From NCBI RefSeq assembly GCF_019429525.1, contig NZ_JAHXZL010000002.1, forward strand, positions 248,001-312,000: DNA of 64,000 nucleotides, written 5' to 3'. This document shows positions 1 to 9,944 of this stretch, piece after piece. Source of the stretch: Sphingomonas folli. GTDB taxonomy: Bacteria > Pseudomonadota > Alphaproteobacteria > Sphingomonadales > Sphingomonadaceae. The first letter of the stretch is position 1. Each line of letters opens with the position of its first letter. The position numbers and the translations under genes were made by a program. The notes beneath the pieces are model-generated. The model was given only the letters and a program-made list of their open reading frames with translations, did not search any database and was not told where the DNA came from.

Positions 1-229
1 CGGTGGCCTTGGCCCAGGCGCCGTTGGCGAAGGCGTAGAAATCGTCGCCGGGCGCGACCGAGCGGTCCATGCCCGCGCTGTCGAAGCCGAAGCTGCCGTA
101 GCGCGGTGCGTGCGCGGTCGGCGTGGGGGACGTCGTCGCGCCGTCAGGGCTCGGAGGCACCGCCTGGGCGAGCAGCGCGGCGGGGAGGAGAGCGAGCAGC
201 GACGTCGCGGCCGCGGCGGTCAAACGCAT
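1..229 (-). CDS. M13 family metallopeptidase, N-terminal fragment (runs off the window)
   Basis: Only the first 76 codons are inside the window; the rest lies beyond base 1. The ATG at 229 opens a Sec-type signal peptide (MRLTAAAATSLLALLPAALLA) with predicted cleavage after about residue 22. It is followed by a 20-residue low-complexity linker and then by GMDRSVAPGDDFYAFANGAW, the signature that begins the M13 (neprilysin/PepO) fold (consensus G-x-D-x-S-V-x-P-G-D-D-F-Y-x-x-x-N-G-x-W). The zinc-binding HExxH and ExxxD motifs would be outside the window, so catalytic competence cannot be judged. Members are periplasmic zinc endopeptidases acting on peptides. Confidence 0.85.
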   Translation of the reverse strand, partial: MRLTAAAATSLLALLPAALLAQAVPPSPDGATTSPTPTAHAPRYGSFGFDSAGMDRSVAPGDDFYAFANGAWAKAT

Positions 230-315
230 GTACGTGGCACCCTCTCGTCTGTCGCAGATGGGATGCGCGCTCTCTTAACCACGCGGGGGGCGCGGCGCCA
301 GCGTCGCGAGCGGGC

Positions 316-882
316 TCAATGGCAGCCGCCTTGGCGCGGCGGGTCGCGGCGATGCCGCCACTTGCGCGCGATCCACAGCCGCCAGCCGAGCGCGGCCAGC
401 GCGTAGCCGAGCGCGGCGGCCACCGCGGTGAGCACCAGCAGGCCGAGCACCAGCGGCGGCCCCGCATCCCACAGCCATTGCAGCCAGCCGGTCGCCGCCT
501 CCGCCACCGGCTGCGCCACCGCGGGCGCGTTGGAGCGCAGCAGCCACGCCCCGATCTGATAGGCGGCGAACAGGATGAAGGGCGTGGTGAAGGGGTTGGT
601 GATGAAGGTCACCAGCGCCGCGACGGGGACGTTGGCGCGGAACGGCAGCGCGATCAGCGCCGCGATCGCGATCTGCGCCACGGGGAAGAGGATCCCCGCC
701 ACCATGCCCAGCGCCACCCCGCGCGGCACCGAGCGGCGCGTGAAGCGCCACAGCTCGGGCGCGAGCACGCGATGCGCCACCGGGCGGAGCAGCCGGCTCC
801 GCTCCATCGACTCGCGCGTCGGCAGGTTGCGGCGGCTCCACGCCGCGATCCGGTCCCACGCGGTCATCGGTCGCGTCGGCAC
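316..882 (-). CDS. DUF2062 domain-containing membrane protein
   Basis: A 188-residue protein with three hydrophobic stretches (about 54-80, 86-115 and 140-172) and the family motif TNPFTTP at residues 95-101, typical of DUF2062. Its molecular function is unknown; it is an inner-membrane protein. The GTG at 882 directly follows the smpB stop codon (885-883), so the two are probably co-transcribed and translationally coupled. An in-frame ATG at 867 would remove five residues; neither start has a clear Shine-Dalgarno sequence. The smpB-DUF2062 pairing is usual in sphingomonads. Confidence 0.85.
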   Translation of the reverse strand: MPTRPMTAWDRIAAWSRRNLPTRESMERSRLLRPVAHRVLAPELWRFTRRSVPRGVALGMVAGILFPVAQIAIAALIALPFRANVPVAALVTFITNPFTTPFILFAAYQIGAWLLRSNAPAVAQPVAEAATGWLQWLWDAGPPLVLGLLVLTAVAAALGYALAALGWRLWIARKWRHRRDPPRQGGCH

Positions 883-1365
883 TCAGCTATGCTCACGCAG
901 CACGCGCCCCGCCTCGCGCTTCCACTCGCGCTCCTTGATATGCTCGCGCTTGTCGTGCGCCTTGCGGCCCTTGGCGAGCGCAAGCTCGACCTTGGCGCGG
1001 CCCTTGCCGTTGAAATAGACGGTCAGCGGCACGAGCGTCATGCCGTCGCGCGCCACCGCGCCGTGCAGCTTGTTGATCTCGCGCTCGTGGAGCAGCAGCT
1101 TGCGCGGGCGCTTGGGCTCGTGGTTGAAGCGGTTGCCGTGGCTGAACTCGGGGATGTTCGAGTTGACCAGCCAGACCTCGTCGCCCTTCACCTCGGCGTA
1201 GCTCTCCGCGATCGATCCCTCGCCGAAGCGCAGGCTCTTCACCTCGGTGCCGCTGAGGACGATCCCCGCCTCATAGGTGGTGTCGATCGCATAATCGAAA
1301 CGCGCGCGGCGGTTCTCGGCGACGATCTTCTTCTTGTCGAAGGTGGCGGGCTTGGGACGCGACAT
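883..1365 (-). CDS. smpB: SsrA-binding protein SmpB
   Basis: 160 residues, the normal SmpB length. It has the N-terminal [14 protein letters not shown] segment, the oligonucleotide-binding core ([14 protein letters not shown] and [19 protein letters not shown] within about residues 35-95) and a basic C-terminal tail ([19 protein letters not shown]) that mimics mRNA in the ribosomal A site. SmpB binds tmRNA and delivers it to stalled ribosomes for trans-translation. It lies downstream of dapA on the same strand, separated by 344 bases of repeat-rich DNA, so it probably has its own promoter. The tmRNA gene is not in this window. Confidence 0.97.
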   Translation of the reverse strand: MSRPKPATFDKKKIVAENRRARFDYAIDTTYEAGIVLSGTEVKSLRFGEGSIAESYAEVKGDEVWLVNSNIPEFSHGNRFNHEPKRPRKLLLHEREINKLHGAVARDGMTLVPLTVYFNGKGRAKVELALAKGRKAHDKREHIKEREWKREAGRVLREHS

Positions 1366-1526
1366 GCGCGCGATGTAGGCGCAGCCGCGCGCCAGGGCAA
1401 AGGGGACGTGCAGGCTGGTCGAAACGGGGTGGGACGATCACCTGAGCCGCGAGATTTTCCGGCCGCGTCCCGTCGTCATCGCGCGACGGCGTCCGTTCCC
1501 CTTCGTACGTCATCGCCTCATTGATA

Positions 1527-1622
1527 CGTCATCCCCGCGCGGGCGGGGATCCAGACGCGCGGACCGTTCCGCTCCATCGCTGACGTCGGCGTTTCTGGAT
1601 CCCCGCCTTCGCGGGGATGACG
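1527..1622. repeat. Palindromic intergenic repeat (REP-like, family 1)
   Basis: Left arm 1527-1555 (cgtcatccccgcg...ccaga) is the near-perfect reverse complement of right arm 1594-1622 (tctggatccccg...gatgacg), with a 38-base spacer. The arms differ mainly at the centre (gcgcgggcg versus gccttcgcg). The structure lies between smpB and dapA and resembles the dispersed palindromes common in alphaproteobacterial intergenic DNA. It could also act as a transcript end for dapA. No other copy of this family was seen in the window. Confidence 0.75.
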
Positions 1623-1623
1623 G

Positions 1624-1688
1624 AAGAGGGACGCGGGATGGCGTAAGAGGGGCGCGGGGATGACGTAAGAGGGGCGCGGGCGACGAGA
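1624..1688. repeat. Short tandem repeat, three units of 21-22 bp
   Basis: Three consecutive degenerate units start at 1624, 1645 and 1667, each of the form aagaggg(g)cgcgggatgacgt. They abut the right arm of the palindromic repeat, and the phrase gggatgacg in the units copies the end of that arm. This suggests the array arose by slippage from the palindrome edge. No coding function is seen. Confidence 0.6.
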
Positions 1689-1709
1689 GAGGACGCCTCC
1701 CCTCGCGTC

Positions 1710-2591
1710 TCACAACCCCGCGTGGGACAGTGCCGCGTCGACCGCCGCCCGGCTCGCCTCGCCCGGCCAGATCATCGGCAGCCGCAGTCCGGCGGGGAAG
1801 CCCGGCCGCACCCGAGTCATCGCATATTTCACCGGGCCGGGCGAGGCGTCGCTGAACAGCGCGGCGTGGAGCGGGAAGAGCCGGTCGTGCAGCGTCAGCG
1901 CGCGCGCCATGTCCTTCTCCGCACAGGCACGCTGGAAGTCGGCGCTGAGCCGCGGCGCGACGTTGGCGGTGACCGAGATACACCCCACCCCGCCGGTCGC
2001 GTTATAGGCGAGCGCGAGATCGTCGTTGCCCGAGAGCTGGCAGAAGTCCGCCCCCAGCGCGGCGCGGTGCAGCGACACGCGCTGGAGCACGCCCGACGCG
2101 TCCTTCACCGCGACGAACACCCGCGGGAACGCGGCGACGATCCGGGCGAGCGTCTCGGGCAGGATATCGGTCACGGTGCGCGCGGGCACGTTGTACAGCA
2201 CGATCGGCAGCGGCGTGTCCTGCGCCAGCGCCTCGAAGTGGCGGAAGATGCCCTCCTGCGACGGACGGTTGTAATAAGGGGGAACCATCAGCGCGGCGTC
2301 GGCGCCGGCCTCCCGCGCGGCGCGCAGGTTGGCGGCGGCGACGCGGGTGTCGTTCGAGCCCGCGCCCGCGATCACGGGGACGCGCCCGCGCGCCTGGTCG
2401 ACGCAGACCCGCACGATCGCGAACTGCTCCTGCTGGGTCAGCGTCGCGGCCTCGCCGGTGGTGCCGCACGGGACGAGCGCCGACGAGCCCTCGGCGACCT
2501 GCCACTCGATCAGCTCGCGATAGGCGCGCTCGTCGAACGCGCCGGCCGGGTCGAACGGGGTCACCAAAGCGGGGATGGAACCGGAGAACAT
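1710..2591 (-). CDS. dapA: 4-hydroxy-tetrahydrodipicolinate synthase
   Basis: 293 residues, full length for DapA, which condenses pyruvate with aspartate semialdehyde at the committed step of lysine and diaminopimelate synthesis in the cytoplasm. Visible motifs: the GTTGE loop (residues 43-47), tyrosine in LYNVPART (Y133) and the Schiff-base lysine in AVKDASG (K163). The ATG at 2591 is the natural start. It is divergent from the lytic transglycosylase gene, with under 100 bases between them that should hold both promoters. Confidence 0.97.
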   Translation of the reverse strand: MFSGSIPALVTPFDPAGAFDERAYRELIEWQVAEGSSALVPCGTTGEAATLTQQEQFAIVRVCVDQARGRVPVIAGAGSNDTRVAAANLRAAREAGADAALMVPPYYNRPSQEGIFRHFEALAQDTPLPIVLYNVPARTVTDILPETLARIVAAFPRVFVAVKDASGVLQRVSLHRAALGADFCQLSGNDDLALAYNATGGVGCISVTANVAPRLSADFQRACAEKDMARALTLHDRLFPLHAALFSDASPGPVKYAMTRVRPGFPAGLRLPMIWPGEASRAAVDAALSHAGL

Positions 2592-2686
2592 GAGGTGAAT
2601 TTGCTCCTGCGACCGATTTGGGGGCGCCGTTCAGCGCAGATACGGCTAGGGTCGCTAGTCTGTCCACCGGTCGCGTCGGTCAGAGA

Positions 2687-4666
2687 GTGAAGGCAGGTTC
2701 GTTGATCTTCGTCGTAGCAGCAGCAGGCGCCGCGGTCCTCGCGGCGGGACAATATGGTAGCGTCTCGGTGCCGCAGGGTGCACCGGCCCCGGCACCCGGC
2801 CCGGCCGCACCCCTCCCCGGCATGGCGCAGCCGCTGGCGCAGTGGAAGGTGCTCCAGCAGACCGACGCGCTGCCGTTCGACAGCTATGTCAGCTTCCTCA
2901 CCGCACACCCCGGCTGGCCCGGCGAGGCGGCGATGCGCCGGGCGGTGGAGCGCAAGGCGTCCGACCCGAACGTCGCGCCCGCGGGCGTGGCGGCCTATTG
3001 CCGCCGCTGGGCGCCGCTGACCGCCGCCGGCTGGGTCGCCTGCGCGCGCGCCTATATGGCGGGCGGCGCGAGCGCCCAGGCGCAGGAGGCGGCGCGCACC
3101 GCGTGGCGGCTCGGCTCGCTCTCGGCGCAGGACGAGGCGGCGGTGCTCGGCCAGTTCGGCGCGGCGCTCACCTCCTCCGACCACGACCGCCGCTTCGACG
3201 CGCTGCTGTGGCAGGGCAACGTCTCGGCCGCCGCGCGCGTGCTGCCCTACACCAGCGCGGCGGCGCGACCGCTGTTCACCGCGCGGCTCGCCTTCCGCAG
3301 CGACTCGCCCGAGGCCTCGTCGCTGGCCGCGGGCGGCGACTCGATCGGCGCGCGCGACCCGGGTTACATCGCGGACAAGGCGACGTGGCTGCGCGACGCG
3401 GGCGCTTCGCCCAGCGCGCGCTCCTGGCTGGCGCGGAGCCGCAGCGGCATGGCGCTCCCGGGCAACGTCGAGAAATTCTACGAGGTGCTGCTGGTCAACG
3501 CGCGCGCCGCGGCGGCCGACAACCAGTGGCAGACCGCCTATGACATCGCGCGCCAGATCGACGACGCCTACCCGCCGGGCACCGACGTCTCGACCAAGGG
3601 CTATGGCGAGCGCGACGATTACACCTCGCTGGCGTGGCTCGCCGGCCAGGCCGCGACCCGGCTCAACCGCGCCGCGGACGCGCGCGCGATGTTCGAGCGC
3701 TACGGTCGCGCCAGCCAGGCGCCGCAGACGCGCGCCAAGGGCTTCTACTGGGCGGCACGCGCCGCCGAGAAGGCGCGGCAGCCCGACACCGAGGCGCTGT
3801 TCGAGCGGGCCGCGGGCTACCGCGACCAATATCACGGCCAGCTGGCGATCGAGCATCTCGGGCGCCGCCTCACCGCCCCGCCCGCGCCGCCCACGCCCGC
3901 GATCGACCCGGCCGCGCGCCAGGCCTTCTACGCGCGCGAGATCGTCCGCGCCGCGCAGTTCCTCGGCCAGACCGGGCAGTATCAGGACCAGACCGCGTTC
4001 GTGAAGCAGATCGCGGCGGTCGCGAAGGGCGACACCGACCATTATCTCGCCGACGAGCTGTCGCGCCAGCTACGCCGCCCCGATCTCGGCGTGCTGGTCG
4101 GGCGCAGCGCGATGCAGAACGGGCTGACCGAATATAGCGCCAACGGCTTCCCCACCGTGGCGGTGCCGGGCGGCTACGAGGACCAGTGGACGATGATCCA
4201 CGCGGTGGCGCGGCAGGAGAGCCAGTTCGACCGCACCGCGCGCAGCCCCGTCGGCGCATCCGGGCTGATGCAGCTGATGCCCGCCACCGCGCGCGAGCAG
4301 GCGGGCAAGCTCGGCCTGTCCTACGACGCCGGGCGGCTGGTCACCGACACGGGCTATAACATCCAGCTCGGCTCCAGCTATTTCCAGCGCATCTTCGGGC
4401 TGTACGGCAGCTACCCGCTGGCGATCGCGGCCTATAACGCGGGACCGGGCAACGTGAACAAATGGCTTCGCGCCAACGGCGACCCGCGCACCGGCGGGGT
4501 CGACATGGTCGACTGGGTCGAGGCGATCCCGTACTCGGAGACGCGCAACTACGTGCAGCGCGTGCTCGAGAACGCGGTGGTGTACGACCTGATGAACCCG
4601 CCGCGGGCGCGCAGCCGCGGGCCCAACAACCTGAGCTGGTACCTGGGGCGCAGCCGCGGCGGCTGA
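2687..4666 (+). CDS. Soluble lytic murein transglycosylase (Slt-like)
   Basis: About 659 residues from the GTG at 2687, chosen because it opens a signal peptide (MKAGSLIFVVAAAGAAVLAA); an in-frame TTG at 2618 would add 23 charged residues before it. A long helical repeat region (about residues 60-480) forms the superhelical U/L domains. The C-terminal SLT domain starts near residue 500 with the catalytic glutamate E511 in ARQESQF, then GASGLMQLMPATA and AIAAYNAGPGNV. The enzyme cleaves peptidoglycan glycan strands in the periplasm, giving 1,6-anhydromuropeptides. It is transcribed away from dapA, another cell-wall gene. Confidence 0.93.
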   Translation: MKAGSLIFVVAAAGAAVLAAGQYGSVSVPQGAPAPAPGPAAPLPGMAQPLAQWKVLQQTDALPFDSYVSFLTAHPGWPGEAAMRRAVERKASDPNVAPAGVAAYCRRWAPLTAAGWVACARAYMAGGASAQAQEAARTAWRLGSLSAQDEAAVLGQFGAALTSSDHDRRFDALLWQGNVSAAARVLPYTSAAARPLFTARLAFRSDSPEASSLAAGGDSIGARDPGYIADKATWLRDAGASPSARSWLARSRSGMALPGNVEKFYEVLLVNARAAAADNQWQTAYDIARQIDDAYPPGTDVSTKGYGERDDYTSLAWLAGQAATRLNRAADARAMFERYGRASQAPQTRAKGFYWAARAAEKARQPDTEALFERAAGYRDQYHGQLAIEHLGRRLTAPPAPPTPAIDPAARQAFYAREIVRAAQFLGQTGQYQDQTAFVKQIAAVAKGDTDHYLADELSRQLRRPDLGVLVGRSAMQNGLTEYSANGFPTVAVPGGYEDQWTMIHAVARQESQFDRTARSPVGASGLMQLMPATAREQAGKLGLSYDAGRLVTDTGYNIQLGSSYFQRIFGLYGSYPLAIAAYNAGPGNVNKWLRANGDPRTGGVDMVDWVEAIPYSETRNYVQRVLENAVVYDLMNPPRARSRGPNNLSWYLGRSRGG

Positions 4667-4674
4667 GGTGCCAC

Positions 4675-4697
4675 CCGACCCGCCGGCGGCGGGTCGG
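4675..4697. terminator. Hairpin between convergent genes
   Basis: A perfect 10-bp stem (ccgacccgcc / ggcgggtcgg) with a 3-base loop sits between the convergent ends of the transglycosylase gene (4666) and the M28 peptidase gene (4712). There is no run of T after either arm, so termination is inferred from position and strength. Confidence 0.6.
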
Positions 4698-4711
4698 ACG
4701 GGGCGCGCCGA

Positions 4712-6352
4712 TCACTTGCGCGCGGCGGCGCTCTTATCGCGGGTGGCGGCGAACTCGCTGCCCGCGCTCCAGCTCGGCCAGACGCCGGGCCGCGCCAGCC
4801 GCGACCCGACCGCGTGGAAGAGGTCGACGTCCATCGCCGCGCCGCGCAAGTCCCAGCGCGCATCCCAGCTGTCGCAGGTCTTGTGGTAGCAGGCCATATA
4901 CTCGTCGAGCCACGTCTGCCCGGCGGTCCGACCGCCCTGCGCCAGGTCGGGCGCGCCGCCCAGCGCCATCAGCAGCAGCGCGGGCACGCCGCGCCGCACC
5001 GTGGAGAAATGGTCGGCACGATAGAACAGGCCGCGCTCGCTGAACGTCTCGGGCGTGATCGTCCGCCCCTGCGCGCGCGCCGCCGCGGCCAGCAGCGGGT
5101 CGAGCGTCGACTGGCCGGGGCCGACCAGCACCACGTCCTTGGCCGGCCCCGCGGTCTGCAGGATGTCGAGCGTCAGGTTGGCCGCGGTGGTGGCGAGCGG
5201 CATGGTCGGGTGAGTCGCGTAATATTCGGAGCCGAGCAGCCCGCGCTCCTCGCCGGTCCATAGTGCGAAGACGAGCGAGCGCTCGGGCGCGGGCCCCGCC
5301 TTGAACAGTCGCGCCAATTCGACCACCCCGGCGGTGCCGAGCGCGTCGTCGTTGGCGCCGGGGCGGAGCGTGCGCCCGCTCGCGTCGGGCGGCCCGTCGC
5401 CATAGGCGTCCCAGTGCGCCGCGAACATCACCGACTCGCCGGGGCGGGTGCGGCCGGGGATCTTGGCGAGCACGTTGGCGCTGGTGATCCGCTCCACCTT
5501 CACCGTCGCGGCGGCGGAGAAGCTCCTGCCCATCGCCACCGGGCGGAACGACGACGAGCGTGCCTTCACCCGCAGCGCGGCGAGGTCGAGCCCGGCGGCG
5601 GCGAAGAGGCGCTCGGCGGCGTCATGCTCGATCCAGCCCTGCAGCGGCACGCGCGGGTCGTTCGCGCCGCGGACGATGTCGTAATTCTCGCCGTTGGAGG
5701 CGTTGACCGTCGACCAGGGGTAGCCCGCGCCGGCGGTGTCGTGGATGATCAGCGCCGCGGCGGCGCCCTGCCGCGCGGCCTCCTCGAACTTGTAGGTCCA
5801 GCGCCCGTAATAGGTCATCCGGCGATCGCCGAACCGGCCCTTGGCGTCGTCGCTGGGCTGCGCCTCGAAGTCGGGATCGTTGACGAGGAAGACCAGCGTC
5901 TTGCCGCGCAGGTCCATCCCCTTGAAGTCGTCCCATCCGGCCTCGGGCGCGCGCACGCCATAGCCGACGAAGACCAGCGGGGAGTCCTTGATCGCGATGG
6001 TCTCGGCGGGGCGCACGCTGGTGACCGCCACTTCCTTGCCCTGCGTCAGCGTCATGTTACCGACGCGCATCGCGGCCGCGGGCGCGACGCGAGTGTGGAT
6101 CAGCGGCACCCGCTGGAGGTATTGGCCGTCGGGTCCTGCCGGCGCGAGCCCGAGCGCCTTGAAGCGCGCGACGAGCCAGCCGAGCGTCCGCTGCTCGCCC
6201 GGGGTCCCCGGCGCGCGGCCGCCGAAGTCGGGCGCAGCGAGGGTGTGCACGTCGGCGGAGAGGCGCTTCGGGTCGGCCTTGGGCGCGGTCTGCGCGTGCG
6301 CGGGCGCCGCGACCAGGGCGAGCGCGGCGAGGGAGGCGAGGCGTCGGGTCAC
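4712..6352 (-). CDS. M28 family metallopeptidase with PA-like insert
   Basis: The GTG at 6352 gives a 546-residue exported aminopeptidase-type protein with a signal peptide ending at AHA-Q (about residue 20). Two-zinc M28 ligands are visible in order: AAHWDAYG (His, Asp), GANDDALG (Asp bridging) and WTGEERGLLG (Glu pair). The segment before them (about residues 110-270) has the look of a protease-associated domain (LVFVGYGVRAPE, LRGKTLVFLVNDPD). It probably degrades peptides in the periplasm. The start lies 4 bases after the stop of the NYN gene, suggesting one transcript. A second, different M28 gene is at 9945-11369. Confidence 0.92.
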   Translation of the reverse strand: MTRRLASLAALALVAAPAHAQTAPKADPKRLSADVHTLAAPDFGGRAPGTPGEQRTLGWLVARFKALGLAPAGPDGQYLQRVPLIHTRVAPAAAMRVGNMTLTQGKEVAVTSVRPAETIAIKDSPLVFVGYGVRAPEAGWDDFKGMDLRGKTLVFLVNDPDFEAQPSDDAKGRFGDRRMTYYGRWTYKFEEAARQGAAAALIIHDTAGAGYPWSTVNASNGENYDIVRGANDPRVPLQGWIEHDAAERLFAAAGLDLAALRVKARSSSFRPVAMGRSFSAAATVKVERITSANVLAKIPGRTRPGESVMFAAHWDAYGDGPPDASGRTLRPGANDDALGTAGVVELARLFKAGPAPERSLVFALWTGEERGLLGSEYYATHPTMPLATTAANLTLDILQTAGPAKDVVLVGPGQSTLDPLLAAAARAQGRTITPETFSERGLFYRADHFSTVRRGVPALLLMALGGAPDLAQGGRTAGQTWLDEYMACYHKTCDSWDARWDLRGAAMDVDLFHAVGSRLARPGVWPSWSAGSEFAATRDKSAAARK

Positions 6353-6356
6353 GAGA

Positions 6357-7130
6357 TCAGTCCTTCCAGCGCACGTAGACGTGGTTCTCCCGGCGATCGA
6401 CGTCGATCGAGGGGATCGCGTCGACCAGGTCGGAGAGCCGCTTGTACCCATAGTTGCGCACGTCGAAGCTCGAGCGGTTGGCGGCGCGCTGCCCCAGCGC
6501 GGAGAGGCCGACGAAGCCGTCCTTGTCCTGCTTGAGCGACTCATAGGCGTCGTGGAGCAGGTGGAGCAGCTCGGGATCGTCGACCGTGCCGTTCGAGCGC
6601 GCGGCCGAGGCGGCGCCGATCGCGGGCGGCACCGACTGGTCGAACGGCACCTCGACGCGCCGCGCGCGCTTGGGCTTGGTCGTCTCGAGCAGCGCGTTGA
6701 CGTCGATGAAGCGCGTGCAGGCGTTGCGAAAGCCCTCGGGCGTGTTGCTGTTGCCGAAGCCGTAGACGTCCAGCCCGTCCTGCCGGATCCGCGTGGCGAG
6801 CGGCATGAAGTCGCTGTCCGACGACATGATCCCGAAGGCGTCGACGCGACCGCGGTGGAGCAGGTCCATCGCGTCGATCGTCATCTTCATGTCGGTGGCG
6901 TTCTTGCCCCGCGTGAGGTCGAACTGCTGCTGCGGCTCGATCCCATGTTTGACGGTCATGTCGCGCCAGCCCTTGAGCGCCTCCTTGACCCAATTGCCGT
7001 AGACGCGGCGGACGTTGACGCTGCCGAACTCGGCGAGCGCGGTGAGCACCGGGTCGAGCGCGTGCCAGGACGCGTTGTCGGCGTCGATCAGCAGCGCGAT
7101 GTTGCGGGTGGGGAGGTCGTCGGCGGCCAT
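6357..7130 (-). CDS. NYN domain protein with C-terminal OST-HTH/LOTUS domain
   Basis: 257 residues. The NYN (PIN-like) nuclease fold spans about residues 8-150, with acidic residues in LLIDADN (D16, D18), KNATDMKMTIDAMD and MSSDSDF. A variable linker (about 150-180) joins it to a C-terminal OST-HTH/LOTUS module (about 182-256, ending RRENHVYVRWKD), a predicted RNA-binding winged helix. LabA/DUF88-type proteins are expected to cut or bind RNA; the target is unknown. It is followed 4 bases later by the M28 peptidase gene on the same strand. Confidence 0.9.
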   Translation of the reverse strand: MAADDLPTRNIALLIDADNASWHALDPVLTALAEFGSVNVRRVYGNWVKEALKGWRDMTVKHGIEPQQQFDLTRGKNATDMKMTIDAMDLLHRGRVDAFGIMSSDSDFMPLATRIRQDGLDVYGFGNSNTPEGFRNACTRFIDVNALLETTKPKRARRVEVPFDQSVPPAIGAASAARSNGTVDDPELLHLLHDAYESLKQDKDGFVGLSALGQRAANRSSFDVRNYGYKRLSDLVDAIPSIDVDRRENHVYVRWKD

Positions 7131-7299
7131 GGCGCTGCATCGGCGGTGCGGCGACGCAGGTCAACGGTTATGAGGGTCCGACGTCTCGTCCGTCGCGATC
7201 GCGCCAACACCTTTTAGAGACGCGTCGGGCCGCGCGCCCCTCCGCGATCAAGCGGCGGCGCGCGACGCGGGACCGACCCGACCTAGCCCGGAACCCGGC

Positions 7300-7533
7300 T
7301 CACTCCCTGTCGCTGCGAGACGCCACGCCGGCGTCGATATCGTCCTGCTTGGTCGCGCGTACCTTGCCGTCGGGATCGTCGACCTGGCCGAGGTCCGCGG
7401 CGCTGCCGACCTCGCGCGCCAGCGCCCCGCCGCCGCTGCTCGGCACCGCGGCGCCGCCGGGGATCATGCCCTCGATCACGGGCTTGTCGTCATGGTCGCG
7501 CGCGCTCTCGGTGCGCGGGTTCTCGCTCGCCAT
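7300..7533 (-). CDS. Small hydrophilic protein, possible general-stress protein
   Basis: 77 residues, acidic and glycine-rich, with no membrane segment or known domain (starts MASENPRTESARDHDDKP, includes IPGGAAVPSSGGGAL and ends near SRSDRE). The ATG at 7533 is preferred over the GTG at 7539 because AGGAG lies 7 bases before it. A candidate EcfG-type promoter lies 25 bases upstream (7558-7583), which suggests control by the alphaproteobacterial general stress response. No function can be assigned from sequence. Confidence 0.7.
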   Translation of the reverse strand: MASENPRTESARDHDDKPVIEGMIPGGAAVPSSGGGALAREVGSAADLGQVDDPDGKVRATKQDDIDAGVASRSDRE

Positions 7534-7557
7534 CGTCACTCTCCTTGCTTCAGGATC

Positions 7558-7583
7558 AACGGCGTAGCGAGGGGGACCGTTCC
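7558..7583 (-). promoter_or_regulatory. Candidate EcfG (general stress sigma factor) promoter
   Basis: On the minus strand GGAAC (7583-7579), 17 bases, then CGTT (7561-7558). This matches the known alphaproteobacterial EcfG consensus GGAAC-N16/17-cGTT. It ends 25 bases before the ATG of the 77-residue protein and begins right after the greB stop codon. It is a motif match only; no transcription start is known. Confidence 0.5.
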
Positions 7584-8066
7584 TCAGCCGGGGGGATAGG
7601 AGACCGCCACGATCTCATAGTCGCGCTCGCCCGCGGGCAGATGGACGCGGCGCAGGTCGCCCACCGCGGCGCCGCGCAGCGCGCGCGCCAGCGGCGCGTT
7701 CCAGCCGACGCGGCCCGCCCCGGCATCGGCCTCGTCGTCGCCGACGAGCGTGAGCACGCGCTCGCGGTCGTCCTCGTCGACGATCGTCACGGTGGCGCCG
7801 AACCAGACGCGCGCGCGGTCGGGCTGCCGCGCCGGGTCGACCACCTTGGCCGCCTTCATCCGTTTCGACAGCCAGCCGAGCCGCCGGTCGATCTCGCGCA
7901 GCCGCTTGCGGCCGTAGATATAGTCGCCGTTCTCGGAGCGGTCGCCGTTGCCCGCGGCCCAGGCGATCGTCTCGACCAGCGCGGGGCGCTCGGTGGCGAA
8001 GAGCTGGTCGTACTCGGCGCGCAGCGCGGCATAGCCGGCCGGTGTGATGTAATTGGGGCGGTCCAT
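7584..8066 (-). CDS. greB: Transcription elongation factor GreB
   Basis: 160 residues, matching GreB length. The N-terminal coiled coil starts YITPAGYAALRAEYDQL and contains the acidic tip NGDRSENGDYIYGRKRLREID (about residues 40-60) whose acidic pair supports RNA cleavage in the polymerase secondary channel. The C-terminal FKBP-like domain follows (WNAPLARALRGAAVGD). GreB rescues backtracked RNA polymerase. The start is the ATG at 8066; upstream in-frame codons would add about 66 residues with no Gre similarity. It could be called GreA, but the EYDQLFATERP helix and overall pattern favour GreB. Confidence 0.9.
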   Translation of the reverse strand: MDRPNYITPAGYAALRAEYDQLFATERPALVETIAWAAGNGDRSENGDYIYGRKRLREIDRRLGWLSKRMKAAKVVDPARQPDRARVWFGATVTIVDEDDRERVLTLVGDDEADAGAGRVGWNAPLARALRGAAVGDLRRVHLPAGERDYEIVAVSYPPG

Positions 8067-8158
8067 CCGCGCAGCGCTAGGGCATGCGCGGCGGGAAGGG
8101 GAAGAGGGAGAGCGGCGCGACGATGCGGCGAGCACCGCCCCGCGCCGCTCCCCTGCCC

Positions 8159-9838
<1,680 letters not shown>

Positions 9839-9944
9839 CTGGCGCGCTGCTCCATGGGCTGGGTGCGACGGAAATAAGGTGGCGCGCATGTAAGCGCGCG
9901 GCGACGCGTTGGCAAATTGCGCGCGCTTGATTACGCCGCGGTCC

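Noticed and set aside
1624..1688. Tandem repeats as a possible CRISPR array
   Set aside because: Units are contiguous with no unique spacers, only three copies, and there are no cas genes.
2618..2686. Upstream TTG start for the lytic transglycosylase
   Set aside because: It would place 23 polar residues before a clear signal peptide that begins at the GTG at 2687.
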